Source of the DNA: Sporosarcina luteola
GTDB taxonomy: Bacteria > Bacillota > Bacilli > Bacillales_A > Planococcaceae
Length of the DNA stretch: 64,000 bases
Assembly: GCA_014204635.1 (NCBI GenBank)
Contig: JACHLS010000005.1
Location: 186,001-250,000, forward strand
Direction of reading: 5' to 3'
Positions 1-7,428 of this stretch are shown in pieces. Made by a program: the position numbers and the translations under genes. The notes under the pieces are model-generated. The model was not told the origin of the DNA. It was given only the letters and a program-made list of their open reading frames with translations, and did not search any database. Each line of letters begins with the position of its first letter. The first letter of the stretch is position 1.

Positions 1-434
1 ATTCGGAGAGATTCCTCCCCGGCCCCTGTTCGGACTAATATTTTGATGCAACCAGCTTCATGGGCAGCCAGCATATCAGTCCAGCGATCGCCGATCACAA
101 CACAATCATGAAGCTGCAAGTCGTGCTCGTGTGCCGCTTGCCGCAACATGCCCGTTGCTGGTTTCCGGCATTGGCATCCTTCATCCGGTTGATGAGGACA
201 AAGATAGATATGATCGAATCCAAATGAAGCTAGTTCATTTTCAAATTCTTCTCTAGTCGCTTCTCCTTTTGCAATGCCGGGTTGATTGGTGAAGGAACAA
301 AGGAGGAAGCCCGAATCCTTTAGCTTTGCCATGCATTCCAGTACGTAGTTAAACGGCGTAAACGCCTCCGGATAAACAACTTGCTCATTGCCGCCAATCG
401 TGCCGTCCCTGTCAATAAAAATTGCTTTTCCCAA
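1..434 (-). CDS. HAD-IIIA family hydrolase (GmhB-like phosphatase), 3' end outside window
   Basis: Phosphatase of the HAD superfamily, subclass IIIA, which normally removes phosphate from sugar phosphates in the cytoplasm. The N-terminus carries motif I DRDGT, followed by a TNQPGIAKGE segment, a Cys/His-rich loop (CPHQPDEGCQCRKP) like the zinc loop of GmhB histidinol/heptose phosphatases, and GDRWTDM as the acidic motif. The C-terminus runs off the left edge. I place the start at a TTG at 434: AAGGGGG lies about 9 bases upstream and the protein then begins GKAIFIDRDGT, the usual beginning of the family. An ATG at 443 is in frame but abuts the Shine-Dalgarno sequence. It follows the Gfo/Idh gene by a few bases, so the two are probably co-transcribed. 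The substrate cannot be told. Confidence 0.8.
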   Translation of the reverse strand, partial: MGKAIFIDRDGTIGGNEQVVYPEAFTPFNYVLECMAKLKDSGFLLCSFTNQPGIAKGEATREEFENELASFGFDHIYLCPHQPDEGCQCRKPATGMLRQAAHEHDLQLHDCVVIGDRWTDMLAAHEAGCIKILVRTGAGEESLR

Positions 435-448
435 TGAAAACATCCCCC

Positions 449-1390
449 TTATTTCCGTAAAGCCTCCAATACAACCTGCGATTGATAGCCAACCTCAAAA
501 TCATAAATCTCTGCAGCTATCCCTTTCACTGCCTTAACAAGCTCATCCACCAATCGCGGATCTGTTGCGCCGTCAATGGACATTTCTTCAAGCAGCTCTC
601 CCGTCTTCCCACCGCGCAACTTGCCCCAGTTCTCAAGCGAAAGGACGCCATCTGTCCCAAAAGCCGTAAACCCGATATGTTCCTTGCCTGCCATGCCACT
701 CATCCCTTCAATCAACACGGGCGTGCCGTCTGCAAGTTCAGCTGTCGCGATGATGCCTGTTTCGCAACGGCTGGAATCATCCGGCAGCTCTAGCCGGGAT
801 TGGATATTGGATAGATTACCGAACACCTTCAATGTCTGTTGAATGAAATGAACGCCGACTTCCAAGACAAAACCGCCTTGTTTCCGTCCGCCGACCCAGT
901 CATTTTTCTGCCAAGTACGCGGCCACTCTGGAAATTGCATCGTCAACTGCAATCGTCTCAATGCGCCGACATAGCCTTCTCCTATCAACGAGGCAAACTT
1001 CGCAGCAGCCGGTCCATAGTTCAACGGGAAGTTCATCGCATGGACAACACCCGATTCCTTTGCAGTTCGCATCATCTCTTCGGCCTCTTCTACAGAATTC
1101 GCTAGTGGCTTCTCGCACAGGACATGCTTTTTCGCTCGCAGCACATCCATGACAATGGTGTGATGAGACTTTGGCGGAACCGCCACATACACGAGCTCCA
1201 CTTTCTCGTCTGCAATCAATTTCTTATAGTCTGTATAAGATTGGAGTCCACCTAACTGATTCGCTGTGTCTTTTGCCAGCGATTCTAATTGATCACATAC
1301 GGCTACTATAGACACATTCTCATGCTCTGAAAATTGTTGGATCAGACGTTGGCCGATTGCCCCTAAACCGATAATTCCTATATGTATCAT
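449..1390 (-). CDS. Gfo/Idh/MocA family NAD(P)-dependent oxidoreductase
   Basis: Cytosolic dehydrogenase of the Gfo/Idh/MocA family, 313 residues, close to family size. The N-terminal Rossmann fold starts with GIIGLGAIGQRL, and the conserved EKPLA motif (about residue 93) supplies the family lysine near the nicotinamide. The remainder is the alpha/beta substrate domain. The ATG has AAAGGAGG 7 bases upstream. The gene sits directly before the HAD phosphatase in the same direction, which fits a two-gene sugar or polyol phosphate operon. The substrate of this family cannot be read from sequence; a second, distant member lies at 58725-59747. Confidence 0.85.
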   Translation of the reverse strand: MIHIGIIGLGAIGQRLIQQFSEHENVSIVAVCDQLESLAKDTANQLGGLQSYTDYKKLIADEKVELVYVAVPPKSHHTIVMDVLRAKKHVLCEKPLANSVEEAEEMMRTAKESGVVHAMNFPLNYGPAAAKFASLIGEGYVGALRRLQLTMQFPEWPRTWQKNDWVGGRKQGGFVLEVGVHFIQQTLKVFGNLSNIQSRLELPDDSSRCETGIIATAELADGTPVLIEGMSGMAGKEHIGFTAFGTDGVLSLENWGKLRGGKTGELLEEMSIDGATDPRLVDELVKAVKGIAAEIYDFEVGYQSQVVLEALRK

Positions 1391-1538
1391 GAAACATCCT
1401 CCTTTTTTCTATCGTACAATAGAGACTGGATGATTGTCATGGTTTCATTTCTAAAGGTTTTCGAATAGAAGATGAAACTTTTGTCCCTCTTCCCCGTAAG
1501 GATATTAACGAGCATTGTGTAAACTAGGAGGACCCATT

Positions 1539-2033
1539 ATGTATAACCGACCGAAACTCGATATTCCGAAGACCCCATTTGAAAAGGCCGCTGATCTGAT
1601 TGGCGCCATTGTTTTCATTTCATGGATCGGCTATCTTGTCTACGCTTGGGGCCAGCTGCCAGACCAAGTGCCCGGCCACTACGATGGAGCCGGACAGGTA
1701 GACCGTTGGGGGACGAAATGGGAGCTGATCATCCTACCAATCATCGCCGCTTTATTGATCCCACTCATGGCTTTTTTGGAAAAGCATCCAGAATGGCACA
1801 ATTACATGAATTTAAATGAGTCCAATATAGAATTTCAATACAAGAATTCCCGATTGCTGTTAAACATCATGAAAAATGAAATCCTTTTATTTCTGGCGTA
1901 TATCAGTTTCAATATGATCCGAGTCACCTTGGGCAAAGCCGAATCCCTGGGCGCCGCTTTTTTGCCTGTCTTTATTGGGATCCTTTTCGGCACTATGATT
2001 TTCTTTGTTGTCCGATCGTTAAGGAAGAAATAA
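1539..2033 (+). CDS. DUF1648 domain membrane protein
   Basis: Membrane protein of 164 residues with a DUF1648 segment (residues about 30-75), seen as LPDQVPGHYDGAGQVDRWG followed by a hydrophobic helix. Members of this group include the N-terminal part of SdpI-type proteins, but the SdpI domain itself is absent. Four hydrophobic helices can be drawn. I choose the ATG at 1539 because AGGAGGA lies 7 bases upstream; an earlier in-frame start overlaps that site. It is convergent with the next gene and shares a hairpin terminator. Function unknown. Confidence 0.75.
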   Translation: MYNRPKLDIPKTPFEKAADLIGAIVFISWIGYLVYAWGQLPDQVPGHYDGAGQVDRWGTKWELIILPIIAALLIPLMAFLEKHPEWHNYMNLNESNIEFQYKNSRLLLNIMKNEILLFLAYISFNMIRVTLGKAESLGAAFLPVFIGILFGTMIFFVVRSLRKK

Positions 2034-2045
2034 CATAAGGAAAAG

Positions 2046-2071
2046 GGGATGAATGGACTTCATTCATCTCC
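2046..2071 (-). terminator. Hairpin between convergent DUF1648 and DUF6155 genes
   Basis: The arms GGGATGAATG and CATTCATCTCC pair around a 5-base loop. On the minus strand the hairpin is followed by CCCCTTTTCC, so it can end transcription of the DUF6155 gene, whose last codons it overlaps. It may also serve the plus-strand gene. Confidence 0.5.
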
Positions 2072-2602
2072 CAGCCAGCTTAGAGAATAATACATCTCAC
2101 ATAATTCATCATGATACCCCCAACCGATCCCTTCACTCATATCAACCACCCTATACAATCGCTCTTCCAAGCTTATGTATAAGGCATGATCCTTCTCACA
2201 AGAATCTATAACCTTTTCATACATTGACAGCATGCTGTTATAAAAAGGCATATCAATATCGCCATAGGTTGCTGTAAATCTTGTTCCTAACTCTACATAA
2301 AACATCATCAGGTCAGCAGTTCGCACCTCATCCCCAGTCGTCTTTTTGAAGTCGCTGATTGCCTTTTTAGCTACGGATAAGCGTAACTTACCGTGCCCTC
2401 GATCTGGAAAAAATTCGTTTTGTATTTCTTTTTGCGCCTGTCCAAATAAATCAGCCACCGCAGATTCTCCTGAAAACTTGACCGCAAAGTAATCTTGGAC
2501 AGCCTTATTATTTTTGTGGATTTCTATAATCATATTCATTAATTCTTTCTTATCTAGTTCATTCAATTGCTTTTTCAAATCAGATATTTTTAGTTTGTTC
2601 AC
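2060..2602 (-). CDS. DUF6155 family protein
   Basis: Soluble, mostly helical protein of 180 residues matching the DUF6155 pattern: an N-terminal KISDLKKQLNELDKKEL segment and a helical body with LGTRF and GIGWGYHDEL motifs. No catalytic motif is visible and no function is known. The start is set at a GTG (2602) with AAGGGGGGG 5 bases upstream; an ATG further up would add 14 residues but has no ribosome site. It stands alone on the minus strand between two hairpins. Confidence 0.7.
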   Translation of the reverse strand: MNKLKISDLKKQLNELDKKELMNMIIEIHKNNKAVQDYFAVKFSGESAVADLFGQAQKEIQNEFFPDRGHGKLRLSVAKKAISDFKKTTGDEVRTADLMMFYVELGTRFTATYGDIDMPFYNSMLSMYEKVIDSCEKDHALYISLEERLYRVVDMSEGIGWGYHDELCEMYYSLSWLGDE

Positions 2603-2704
2603 TTGAACCCCCCCTTGGCTTACTAATTCCTTACCATAAAACATTCTTTAATTGCAACCCTCAGATAGACTATAACGAATGAGTCGTTGAGTGATATAAA
2701 GTAA

Positions 2705-2742
2705 AACAGATCGAAGTTCTCACTTTCGAACCTCGACCTGTT
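2705..2742. terminator. Bidirectional hairpin, 15-bp stem
   Basis: The arms at 2705-2719 and 2728-2742 pair over 15 positions with two G-U pairs and an 8-base loop. T runs follow on the plus side (TTTTTT), and the minus side has a shorter T run. It lies downstream of the 92-residue protein gene at 2756-3034 on the minus strand and most likely ends that operon. Confidence 0.7.
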
Positions 2743-2755
2743 TTTTGCCATCCTA

Positions 2756-3034
2756 CTATTTAGTTGTCTCGTTCTTCAATTGATCCACATACTGTTTGGC
2801 CTCCAACAAAGAAAAGCCGAACCGTTCCCTTGCCTCTTTGACTGCTTGCACTTCTTTTTCTTTTCGTACTAACCCAAGCACCTCATCAGAGATGGGTGTT
2901 TCAAATTGCTCATGCTTCAATAACCGTTCTAATAATTTCTCCTGCCGCTTGATCCGTCCCTCGATCATTGCCAGTTTTGAATAAAGCAACAGACCGATTC
3001 CCAGAACAAGCGCCGAGATAAATAGCGGATCCAT
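2756..3034 (-). CDS. Small membrane-anchored protein with an L7/L12 C-terminal-like segment
   Basis: Protein of 92 residues. Residues 4-24 form one membrane helix, followed by a charged coiled-coil-like stretch and a C-terminal segment (EVQAVKEARERFGFSLLEAK) that resembles the fold of the ribosomal protein L7/L12 C-terminal domain, seen in several small Bacillales proteins. The ATG has AGGAGG 9 bases upstream. It follows the DUF4309 lipoprotein by 20 bases, so the two form a likely envelope-protein operon. Function unknown. Confidence 0.65.
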   Translation of the reverse strand: MDPLFISALVLGIGLLLYSKLAMIEGRIKRQEKLLERLLKHEQFETPISDEVLGLVRKEKEVQAVKEARERFGFSLLEAKQYVDQLKNETTK

Positions 3035-3054
3035 TCATAAGTACCTCCTTGCAG

Positions 3055-3729
3055 CTATCCCTGCCATTTCTTTAAATTGATATGGTCTGGCGTCCCATCT
3101 TTACCGATAATAAACTGCAATTCAAAATCGCTCATATGATAGCGGATATTCGTTTCGCCTGTTGTCTTAATCTTACGAGTATCAACCGGTTTTCCAAGCT
3201 GCTCTTTCAAATCGGACTCCGTAATCCCGCCAAGATTCGTCTGACGTTCTACGTTCGTACCAAAATTGCGGGCCTCTTCAAGTACCCCGTTTTCGTTGTA
3301 TTTGAAGGCAACGGAAGGATTGCCCATCGAACCATGATAATGCTCATAGCCCTCATCCTTCTCCTCTGGTTCGCCTATCGTATTGTATACGTCCTTCCTA
3401 GTCGTCTTTCCGATGATAAAACCTTGATCCGGCTGATATACTTTCCCTTCCTTGGCACGATCCGCCAGGCCGTTCAACATGTCCAGCGCCATTTGTTTCT
3501 GCTCGTCTTCCATTGTGGTTTCAGACAAGGAAGAGTCAGTCTTCCCTTCTGCATTAGATGTGTTCAGGTCAGACGATTTGTTGTCTGTTGTGCCAGCATC
3601 GTTTGTCTCATCCGTCACTGCCGGAGGGTTCTCCGCGCCAGTCTCCCCGTTTTCATCGTTTGCCTTGGTGCATCCAGCAATGAGAAAGGAGATTGCCGTG
3701 ACCGCAAGCATCCATTTCATTCTTCTCAT
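3055..3729 (-). CDS. DUF4309 lipoprotein (YjgB-like)
   Basis: Secreted lipoprotein of 224 residues. A signal peptide ends in the lipobox LIAGC, so Cys20 should be lipidated. A low-complexity Thr/Asp/Glu-rich linker follows (residues about 22-75), then a DUF4309 domain (about 100-220) with two repeated halves, recognisable as IIGKTTRKDVYNTIGEP and the later SDLKEQLGKPVDTRKI. Its relatives include B. subtilis YjgB, of unknown function. The ATG has GGAAGGAG 10 bases upstream. First gene of a two-gene operon with the small membrane protein. Confidence 0.75.
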   Translation of the reverse strand: MRRMKWMLAVTAISFLIAGCTKANDENGETGAENPPAVTDETNDAGTTDNKSSDLNTSNAEGKTDSSLSETTMEDEQKQMALDMLNGLADRAKEGKVYQPDQGFIIGKTTRKDVYNTIGEPEEKDEGYEHYHGSMGNPSVAFKYNENGVLEEARNFGTNVERQTNLGGITESDLKEQLGKPVDTRKIKTTGETNIRYHMSDFELQFIIGKDGTPDHINLKKWQG

Positions 3730-3995
3730 AAGAACGTCTCCTTCCGATCATAAGATATCTCCCATTCTTCTCTTTTTCCCTTTTCGTGTCAATCAAAAAC
3801 GAATGACTATCTGTCCAACATCATGGTTTACTCCCTAAGTATCATTTGGACTTGTTATGTTTTAGAACGAGGCAATGTTCTCCACAATATGAATAAAGTA
3901 CTTCCGTTCAATTTTCATGAATAGGGTTCAAATCAAAAACTTGCGGGTATTTTATGAACCATGTTTTGTCGGTTTTAGTTGGGATGTGATATAAA

Positions 3996-4586
3996 ATGTT
4001 TGGACTTTCCGATCTCGTATCCCTCGTCATATCGGCTTTCATCATTTTGCCTATTGTCGTCTTTCTACGGGAGTCGGGATACTTGATTGTCAGCTGGCTA
4101 TTTGGGGTAATCGAACCGAGGCTCACCATTGGTTCAGGTCCCCGTATTCTTAAAATCGGCATGCTCGATATCCGGAAGTATTACCATTTGTATAGCTGGT
4201 TTTCCTATGATGGATTAAAGCGAAAAAGCAAATTTGCCTATATTTGCATTTATTCGGGACCGATCCTTATGAATCTGACCCTTGCCCTCCTCATCAACTT
4301 CCTCGTAGCCAACGGGTGGGGAGAGGAATATAAGACTTTTTGGGATCGTTTCGTGTTCTATGCATTTTACTATGTACTATTTGATATCGTTCCAATGATA
4401 ACCATAAACGGAAAACCGAATAATGGGATGATCATCTATGAAATGATCCGTTATGGAAAGCGGGTCGATTACAATAATGAAGCTTTCCTGCCTGCCACTT
4501 CTAAGGTGGAAGAAGAATACCAAGAAAATATGAAAGAGATCAAAAAGATGGAACAAGAACGCAAAGAAGAAAAACGTGAAGATTAA
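3996..4586 (+). CDS. M50 (site-2 protease)-like membrane protein lacking the HExxH motif
   Basis: Polytopic membrane protein of 196 residues with the layout of the short M50 proteases of Bacillales: a first helix leading to the zinc motif, a middle loop (residues 45-75), a GPxxNL-type helix (SGPILMNLTLALLINFL) and a last segment FDIVPMITINGKPNNGM where active members have NxxPxxPxDG. The expected HExxH is replaced by RESGY (about residues 25-29), so zinc binding and proteolysis should be lost. The C-terminus is a charged helix. It may be a pseudoprotease or a substrate-binding membrane protein. Start ATG at 3996 with a GGATGTGAT-like ribosome site. Confidence 0.6.
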   Translation: MFGLSDLVSLVISAFIILPIVVFLRESGYLIVSWLFGVIEPRLTIGSGPRILKIGMLDIRKYYHLYSWFSYDGLKRKSKFAYICIYSGPILMNLTLALLINFLVANGWGEEYKTFWDRFVFYAFYYVLFDIVPMITINGKPNNGMIIYEMIRYGKRVDYNNEAFLPATSKVEEEYQENMKEIKKMEQERKEEKRED

Positions 4587-4663
4587 ATCGGCTTCCGTTC
4601 TCAAATAAGATGCATGCCTTTGGCAATCCTGCAAATACTACCCTCGAACAGGAGGGATCTACC

Positions 4664-5023
4664 ATGGAAGAAATCACGTATACAGAAGCCGTTTTGCAGG
4701 AGTACAAAGTCGGAATGGGAAGCTTCTCGGAAAAACTGCCGGAAGTGGCAAGAACATTCCATGCGTTTACCGAATCAAGCTTTGCGGCGGGCACACTGGA
4801 TCAAAAGCAAAAACAACTCATCGCTCTTGCCATAAGCGTGTATGCGCATAATGAACATTGCATCGTCTACCACACGAAAGGCTGCCTGGATAACGGCAGC
4901 ACGGAAGAAGAGATGATGGAAGCGATCGGTGTAGCAGCAGCCCTCGGAGGCGGGTCAGCAATGAGCCAAGGGGTCACTGTTTTACAAGATGCCCTAGAGG
5001 ATTTCCGAAGTTCCATGCAATAA
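4664..5023 (+). CDS. Carboxymuconolactone decarboxylase (AhpD-like) family protein
   Basis: Small helical protein of 119 residues of the CMD/AhpD family, which acts in peroxide defence or in decarboxylation of aromatic lactones. The family segment KQKQLIALAISVYAHNEHC then YHTKG(C) carries Glu, Cys and His at the usual active-site spacing, but the second Cys of the AhpD CxxC pair is not in place, so classical thiol reductase activity is uncertain. The ATG at 4664 has AGGAGGGA 7 bases upstream. It stands alone and ends at a hairpin. Confidence 0.75.
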   Translation: MEEITYTEAVLQEYKVGMGSFSEKLPEVARTFHAFTESSFAAGTLDQKQKQLIALAISVYAHNEHCIVYHTKGCLDNGSTEEEMMEAIGVAAALGGGSAMSQGVTVLQDALEDFRSSMQ

Positions 5024-5027
5024 TGAA

Positions 5028-5053
5028 ACAGCCACCTGTATATGGGTGGCTGT
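5028..5053 (+). terminator. Terminator hairpin after the CMD gene
   Basis: The 9-bp stem ACAGCCACC/GGTGGCTGT with an 8-base loop is followed by CGTTTTGTT. It lies between two convergent genes and may act in both directions. Confidence 0.6.
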
Positions 5054-5060
5054 CGTTTTG

Positions 5061-5399
5061 TTAATAGGAATTATCGTCAAAGCGATCCGTTTTGTTCTTC
5101 CCATCATTTGTTTCCTTTTTAAAATCCGGTTCCTCACCAAATTCAGTTCCGTAATTCGGATTGGAAAAACGGCGGTCCGTCCGGCTCGCAGACGTTTCGG
5201 TATCGTCATTCGGCTTGAACAAAAGACCAATGCAGACTAGTCCACTTAAACCGACTAAACCATATACCACCCTAGACAAAAATGCATCCTGGCCTCCGAA
5301 CAAAGTAGCAACTAAATCAAATTGGAATAGAGCGATCAAGCCCCAGTTCAACGCACCAATTATGACTAAAGCAAGCGCGATCCGTGAAAGCGTACTCAT
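5061..5399 (-). CDS. DUF378 membrane protein (YuzA-like)
   Basis: Small membrane protein of 112 residues. The first 60 residues form two hydrophobic helices with the DUF378 signature ALNWGLIALFQFDLV and a second motif SRVVYGLVGLSGL. The C-terminal third is charged and hydrophilic (SNPNYGTEFGEEPDFKK). The ATG at 5399 has AGGAGG about 9 bases upstream; a GTG three codons earlier overlaps the ribosome site. Family function unknown; it stands alone. Confidence 0.75.
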   Translation of the reverse strand: MSTLSRIALALVIIGALNWGLIALFQFDLVATLFGGQDAFLSRVVYGLVGLSGLVCIGLLFKPNDDTETSASRTDRRFSNPNYGTEFGEEPDFKKETNDGKNKTDRFDDNSY

Positions 5400-5620
5400 G
5401 CATGACACCTCCTTCGATTAGAAAATCGTGAACCTCTAACGTTCGGCAGCGTGTGCTATGCATCTCACCCATTCCCTTCAGGTGAACCTGCCCACCGCAC
5501 CTGTTATGATTCGTTATTATCTTTTGCCAAAAGCGATTTTTAATACATGTAAAACAATTTTCGGGTGCTTGCCCTACACAATATTTGGGAGGGACGATAT
5601 AGTAGTAGAAGGTGATGAAA

Positions 5621-6379
5621 ATGAAAAAAATCTATTTGGATAATGGAAAAGTCCTGGCCGGCATGACATGGAAAGACAAGTCATTAGCCGAGTCGAATAA
5701 TATGGCGCTCCATGTGTGCCAGAATAGCAAGAACGTTTTGGAAAATCGTAAAAAATTGGCAGACTTCCTACATGTTTCAATCCATGATTTCGTATGTGCC
5801 AATCAAACCCATAGCGCCAACTTTCATCAAGTCACACAGTTGGACAAAGGACGAGGCGCCTTGGATAACGCGGATGCCATTCCGGATACCGATGCTTTAT
5901 ATACGTATGAACCAGGTATTGTACTATGCAGTTTTACCGCGGACTGTGTACCAGTCATCTTCCATAACGATAAGACAGGCCTCATTGGAGTCGTCCATTC
6001 CGGCTGGCAAGGAACGGTAAAGGAAATTACGCTCAAATTGTTTCAACATTTAAAGCAAGCGGAGCAATGCGATCTGGAGGATATTCATGTACAAATCGGC
6101 GCCGCGTTAAGCCAGGAGAAATTTGAAGTAGACGAAGATGTTTATAGAAAATTTAGAGACTTAGGGTATGCGGATGACTACATGTATTTTAAAGAATCGA
6201 CGGGGAAATATCATATCGACAATCAACTTGCCGTAAAGAAGCAGTGCGAATTAGCCGGCATTCCAGCACACCAGATCACCATCGACCGTACCTGTACGTT
6301 CCAAGATCCAGCCGGATTTTCTTACCGTCAAGACAAGCAGTGCGGCAGACATCTCAGCTTTATTACAAAGCACCAATGA
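5621..6379 (+). CDS. PgeF/YfiH family (laccase-domain) protein
   Basis: Cytosolic enzyme of the Cu-oxidase_4/YfiH family, 252 residues. Members include peptidoglycan editing factor PgeF and purine-nucleoside-active relatives. The metal/active-site residues are present: a His in NQTHSANF, a Cys in CSFTADCVP, a His in GVVHSGWQGT, and RTCTFQ near the C-terminus. B. subtilis has its homologue YlmD next to division genes; this copy sits outside any division cluster beside a methyltransferase. The AGAAGGTGAT ribosome site supports ATG 5621, although two other in-frame starts lie 6-9 bases upstream. Confidence 0.75.
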   Translation: MKKIYLDNGKVLAGMTWKDKSLAESNNMALHVCQNSKNVLENRKKLADFLHVSIHDFVCANQTHSANFHQVTQLDKGRGALDNADAIPDTDALYTYEPGIVLCSFTADCVPVIFHNDKTGLIGVVHSGWQGTVKEITLKLFQHLKQAEQCDLEDIHVQIGAALSQEKFEVDEDVYRKFRDLGYADDYMYFKESTGKYHIDNQLAVKKQCELAGIPAHQITIDRTCTFQDPAGFSYRQDKQCGRHLSFITKHQ

Positions 6380-6419
6380 AACGCTGAACTGGATAGCAGC
6401 AAAGAAAGCGGGTTGCAAA

Positions 6420-7136
6420 ATGATTCCAATTGTTTATGATCAACTGAATCGCTGGGGAAAAGATGATGACTTTTTCCTCTCCCTCCTACAAAAATTAAAC
6501 ATCAAGCAACTCGCAGACCTCGGATGCGGGACAGGCAGACTTACCGTCCATTTTGCCCAACAAGGATACGAAGTAACGGCCATCGATCCAAACAAAGAAG
6601 CTATTGAGGCAGCGAAAAGCAAAGAGGATGCAGGACGCATCAAATGGATGGTGGGAGACAGCGTGGCTTTGGAGACCAATGCATATGATGCCGTCATTAT
6701 GACAGCCAATGTCGCCCAAGTCTTCCTAACCGAAGAAAGCTGGCAACAAGTACTAGCGGATGCTTACCGAGCGTTGAAAGACGGCGGCCACTTGATCTTT
6801 GATACACGAAACCCTTTAGCGCAAGCTTGGATCGCTTGGATGCAAGACGACACACCTGATGCCGCGGTACATCCAGACAACGGAGATCCCCTTGAAATCT
6901 GGACAACTTACGAGGGGCTGGAGGACGATATCTTCACTTTTTACGAAACCGTTAAAAATGCGCAAACGGAAGAAGTCGTAGCACGAGAAAAGATCCAGTT
7001 GAAATTTAGGACACTGGAAGTGATCCGTGAATCCCTGCAGGAAGCCGGATTTTCAGAAGTGCGAGCCTATGGTGATTGGGAAGTCCATAAAGCCACAACT
7101 CGATCCAAATCGTTTATCTTTGAGTGCATGAAATAA
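6420..7136 (+). CDS. Class I SAM-dependent methyltransferase
   Basis: Cytosolic methyltransferase of 238 residues. Motif I is ADLGCGTGRL (about residues 33-42), followed by the acidic end of strand 2 in VTAIDPNKEAIEAA, then GDSV and a hydrophobic strand 4 AVIMTANVAQVF. The C-terminal half (GGHLIFDTRNP onward) resembles small-molecule methyltransferases rather than RNA ones. Ribosome site weak. It follows the PgeF-like gene by 40 bases and may be co-transcribed. Substrate unknown. Confidence 0.75.
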   Translation: MIPIVYDQLNRWGKDDDFFLSLLQKLNIKQLADLGCGTGRLTVHFAQQGYEVTAIDPNKEAIEAAKSKEDAGRIKWMVGDSVALETNAYDAVIMTANVAQVFLTEESWQQVLADAYRALKDGGHLIFDTRNPLAQAWIAWMQDDTPDAAVHPDNGDPLEIWTTYEGLEDDIFTFYETVKNAQTEEVVAREKIQLKFRTLEVIRESLQEAGFSEVRAYGDWEVHKATTRSKSFIFECMK

Positions 7137-7141
7137 GGGCC

Positions 7142-7175
7142 ATCCAGACAGTCAGTGGAAACTGATTTTCTGGAT
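7142..7175 (+). terminator. Weak hairpin after the methyltransferase gene
   Basis: The arms ATCCAGA and TCTGGAT enclose an inner TCAGT-GGAA-ACTGA stem. No clean T run follows, so this is a possible but weak terminator. Confidence 0.35.
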
Positions 7176-7244
7176 AGGCTTGTTTAAGGATGTAAAGTTT
7201 AATGGAGATAGGTGGTGGCCATTTGAGAAGTTTGGTGGATATAG

Positions 7245-7352
7245 GAGCACTCTTTAGCAACTTACGAGTAGTTCCATAAATATACGAGCATTTACCGGGT
7301 ACTTTCGAGCAGTTCCACTAATATACGAGCACTCTGCAGGTACATTCCAGCA
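7245..7352. repeat. Phased intergenic array, six GAGCA-type units at 20-21 bp spacing
   Basis: Six short units (GAGCA, once GAGTA and once CAGCA) begin at 7245, 7266, 7286, 7307, 7327 and 7348, so the steps are 21, 20, 21, 20, 21. Within it a 26-base segment (7265-7290 and 7306-7331) is repeated almost exactly with a 41-bp step. The units are usually preceded by TAC or TTC. The array lies in the 290-base gap between a methyltransferase gene and the splB terminator. The geometry matches the array at 29629-29741, although the core sequence differs. Confidence 0.7.
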
Positions 7353-7373
7353 CTCCGACACATACTCGATCGA

Positions 7374-7411
7374 TTAAAAAATCAGATGAAGAAAAACTCT
7401 CTTCACCTGAT
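7374..7411 (-). terminator. Terminator of splB
   Basis: On the minus strand ATCAGGTGAAGA pairs with TCTTCATCTGAT (12 bp, one G-U, 7-base loop) and is followed by TTTTTT. It begins 18 bases after the splB stop codon. Confidence 0.85.
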
Positions 7412-7428
7412 GTAATTCAAAAACATCC

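Noticed and set aside
3082-3753. 223-codon plus-strand frame opposite the DUF4309 lipoprotein gene
   Set aside because: It lies fully antisense to a gene with signal peptide, lipobox and family motif, has no ribosome site and odd, Cys- and Arg-rich composition.
7245-7352. CRISPR array
   Set aside because: Units are only 5-10 bases with 10-15-base gaps, degenerate, and no cas genes are nearby. The same holds for 29629-29741.
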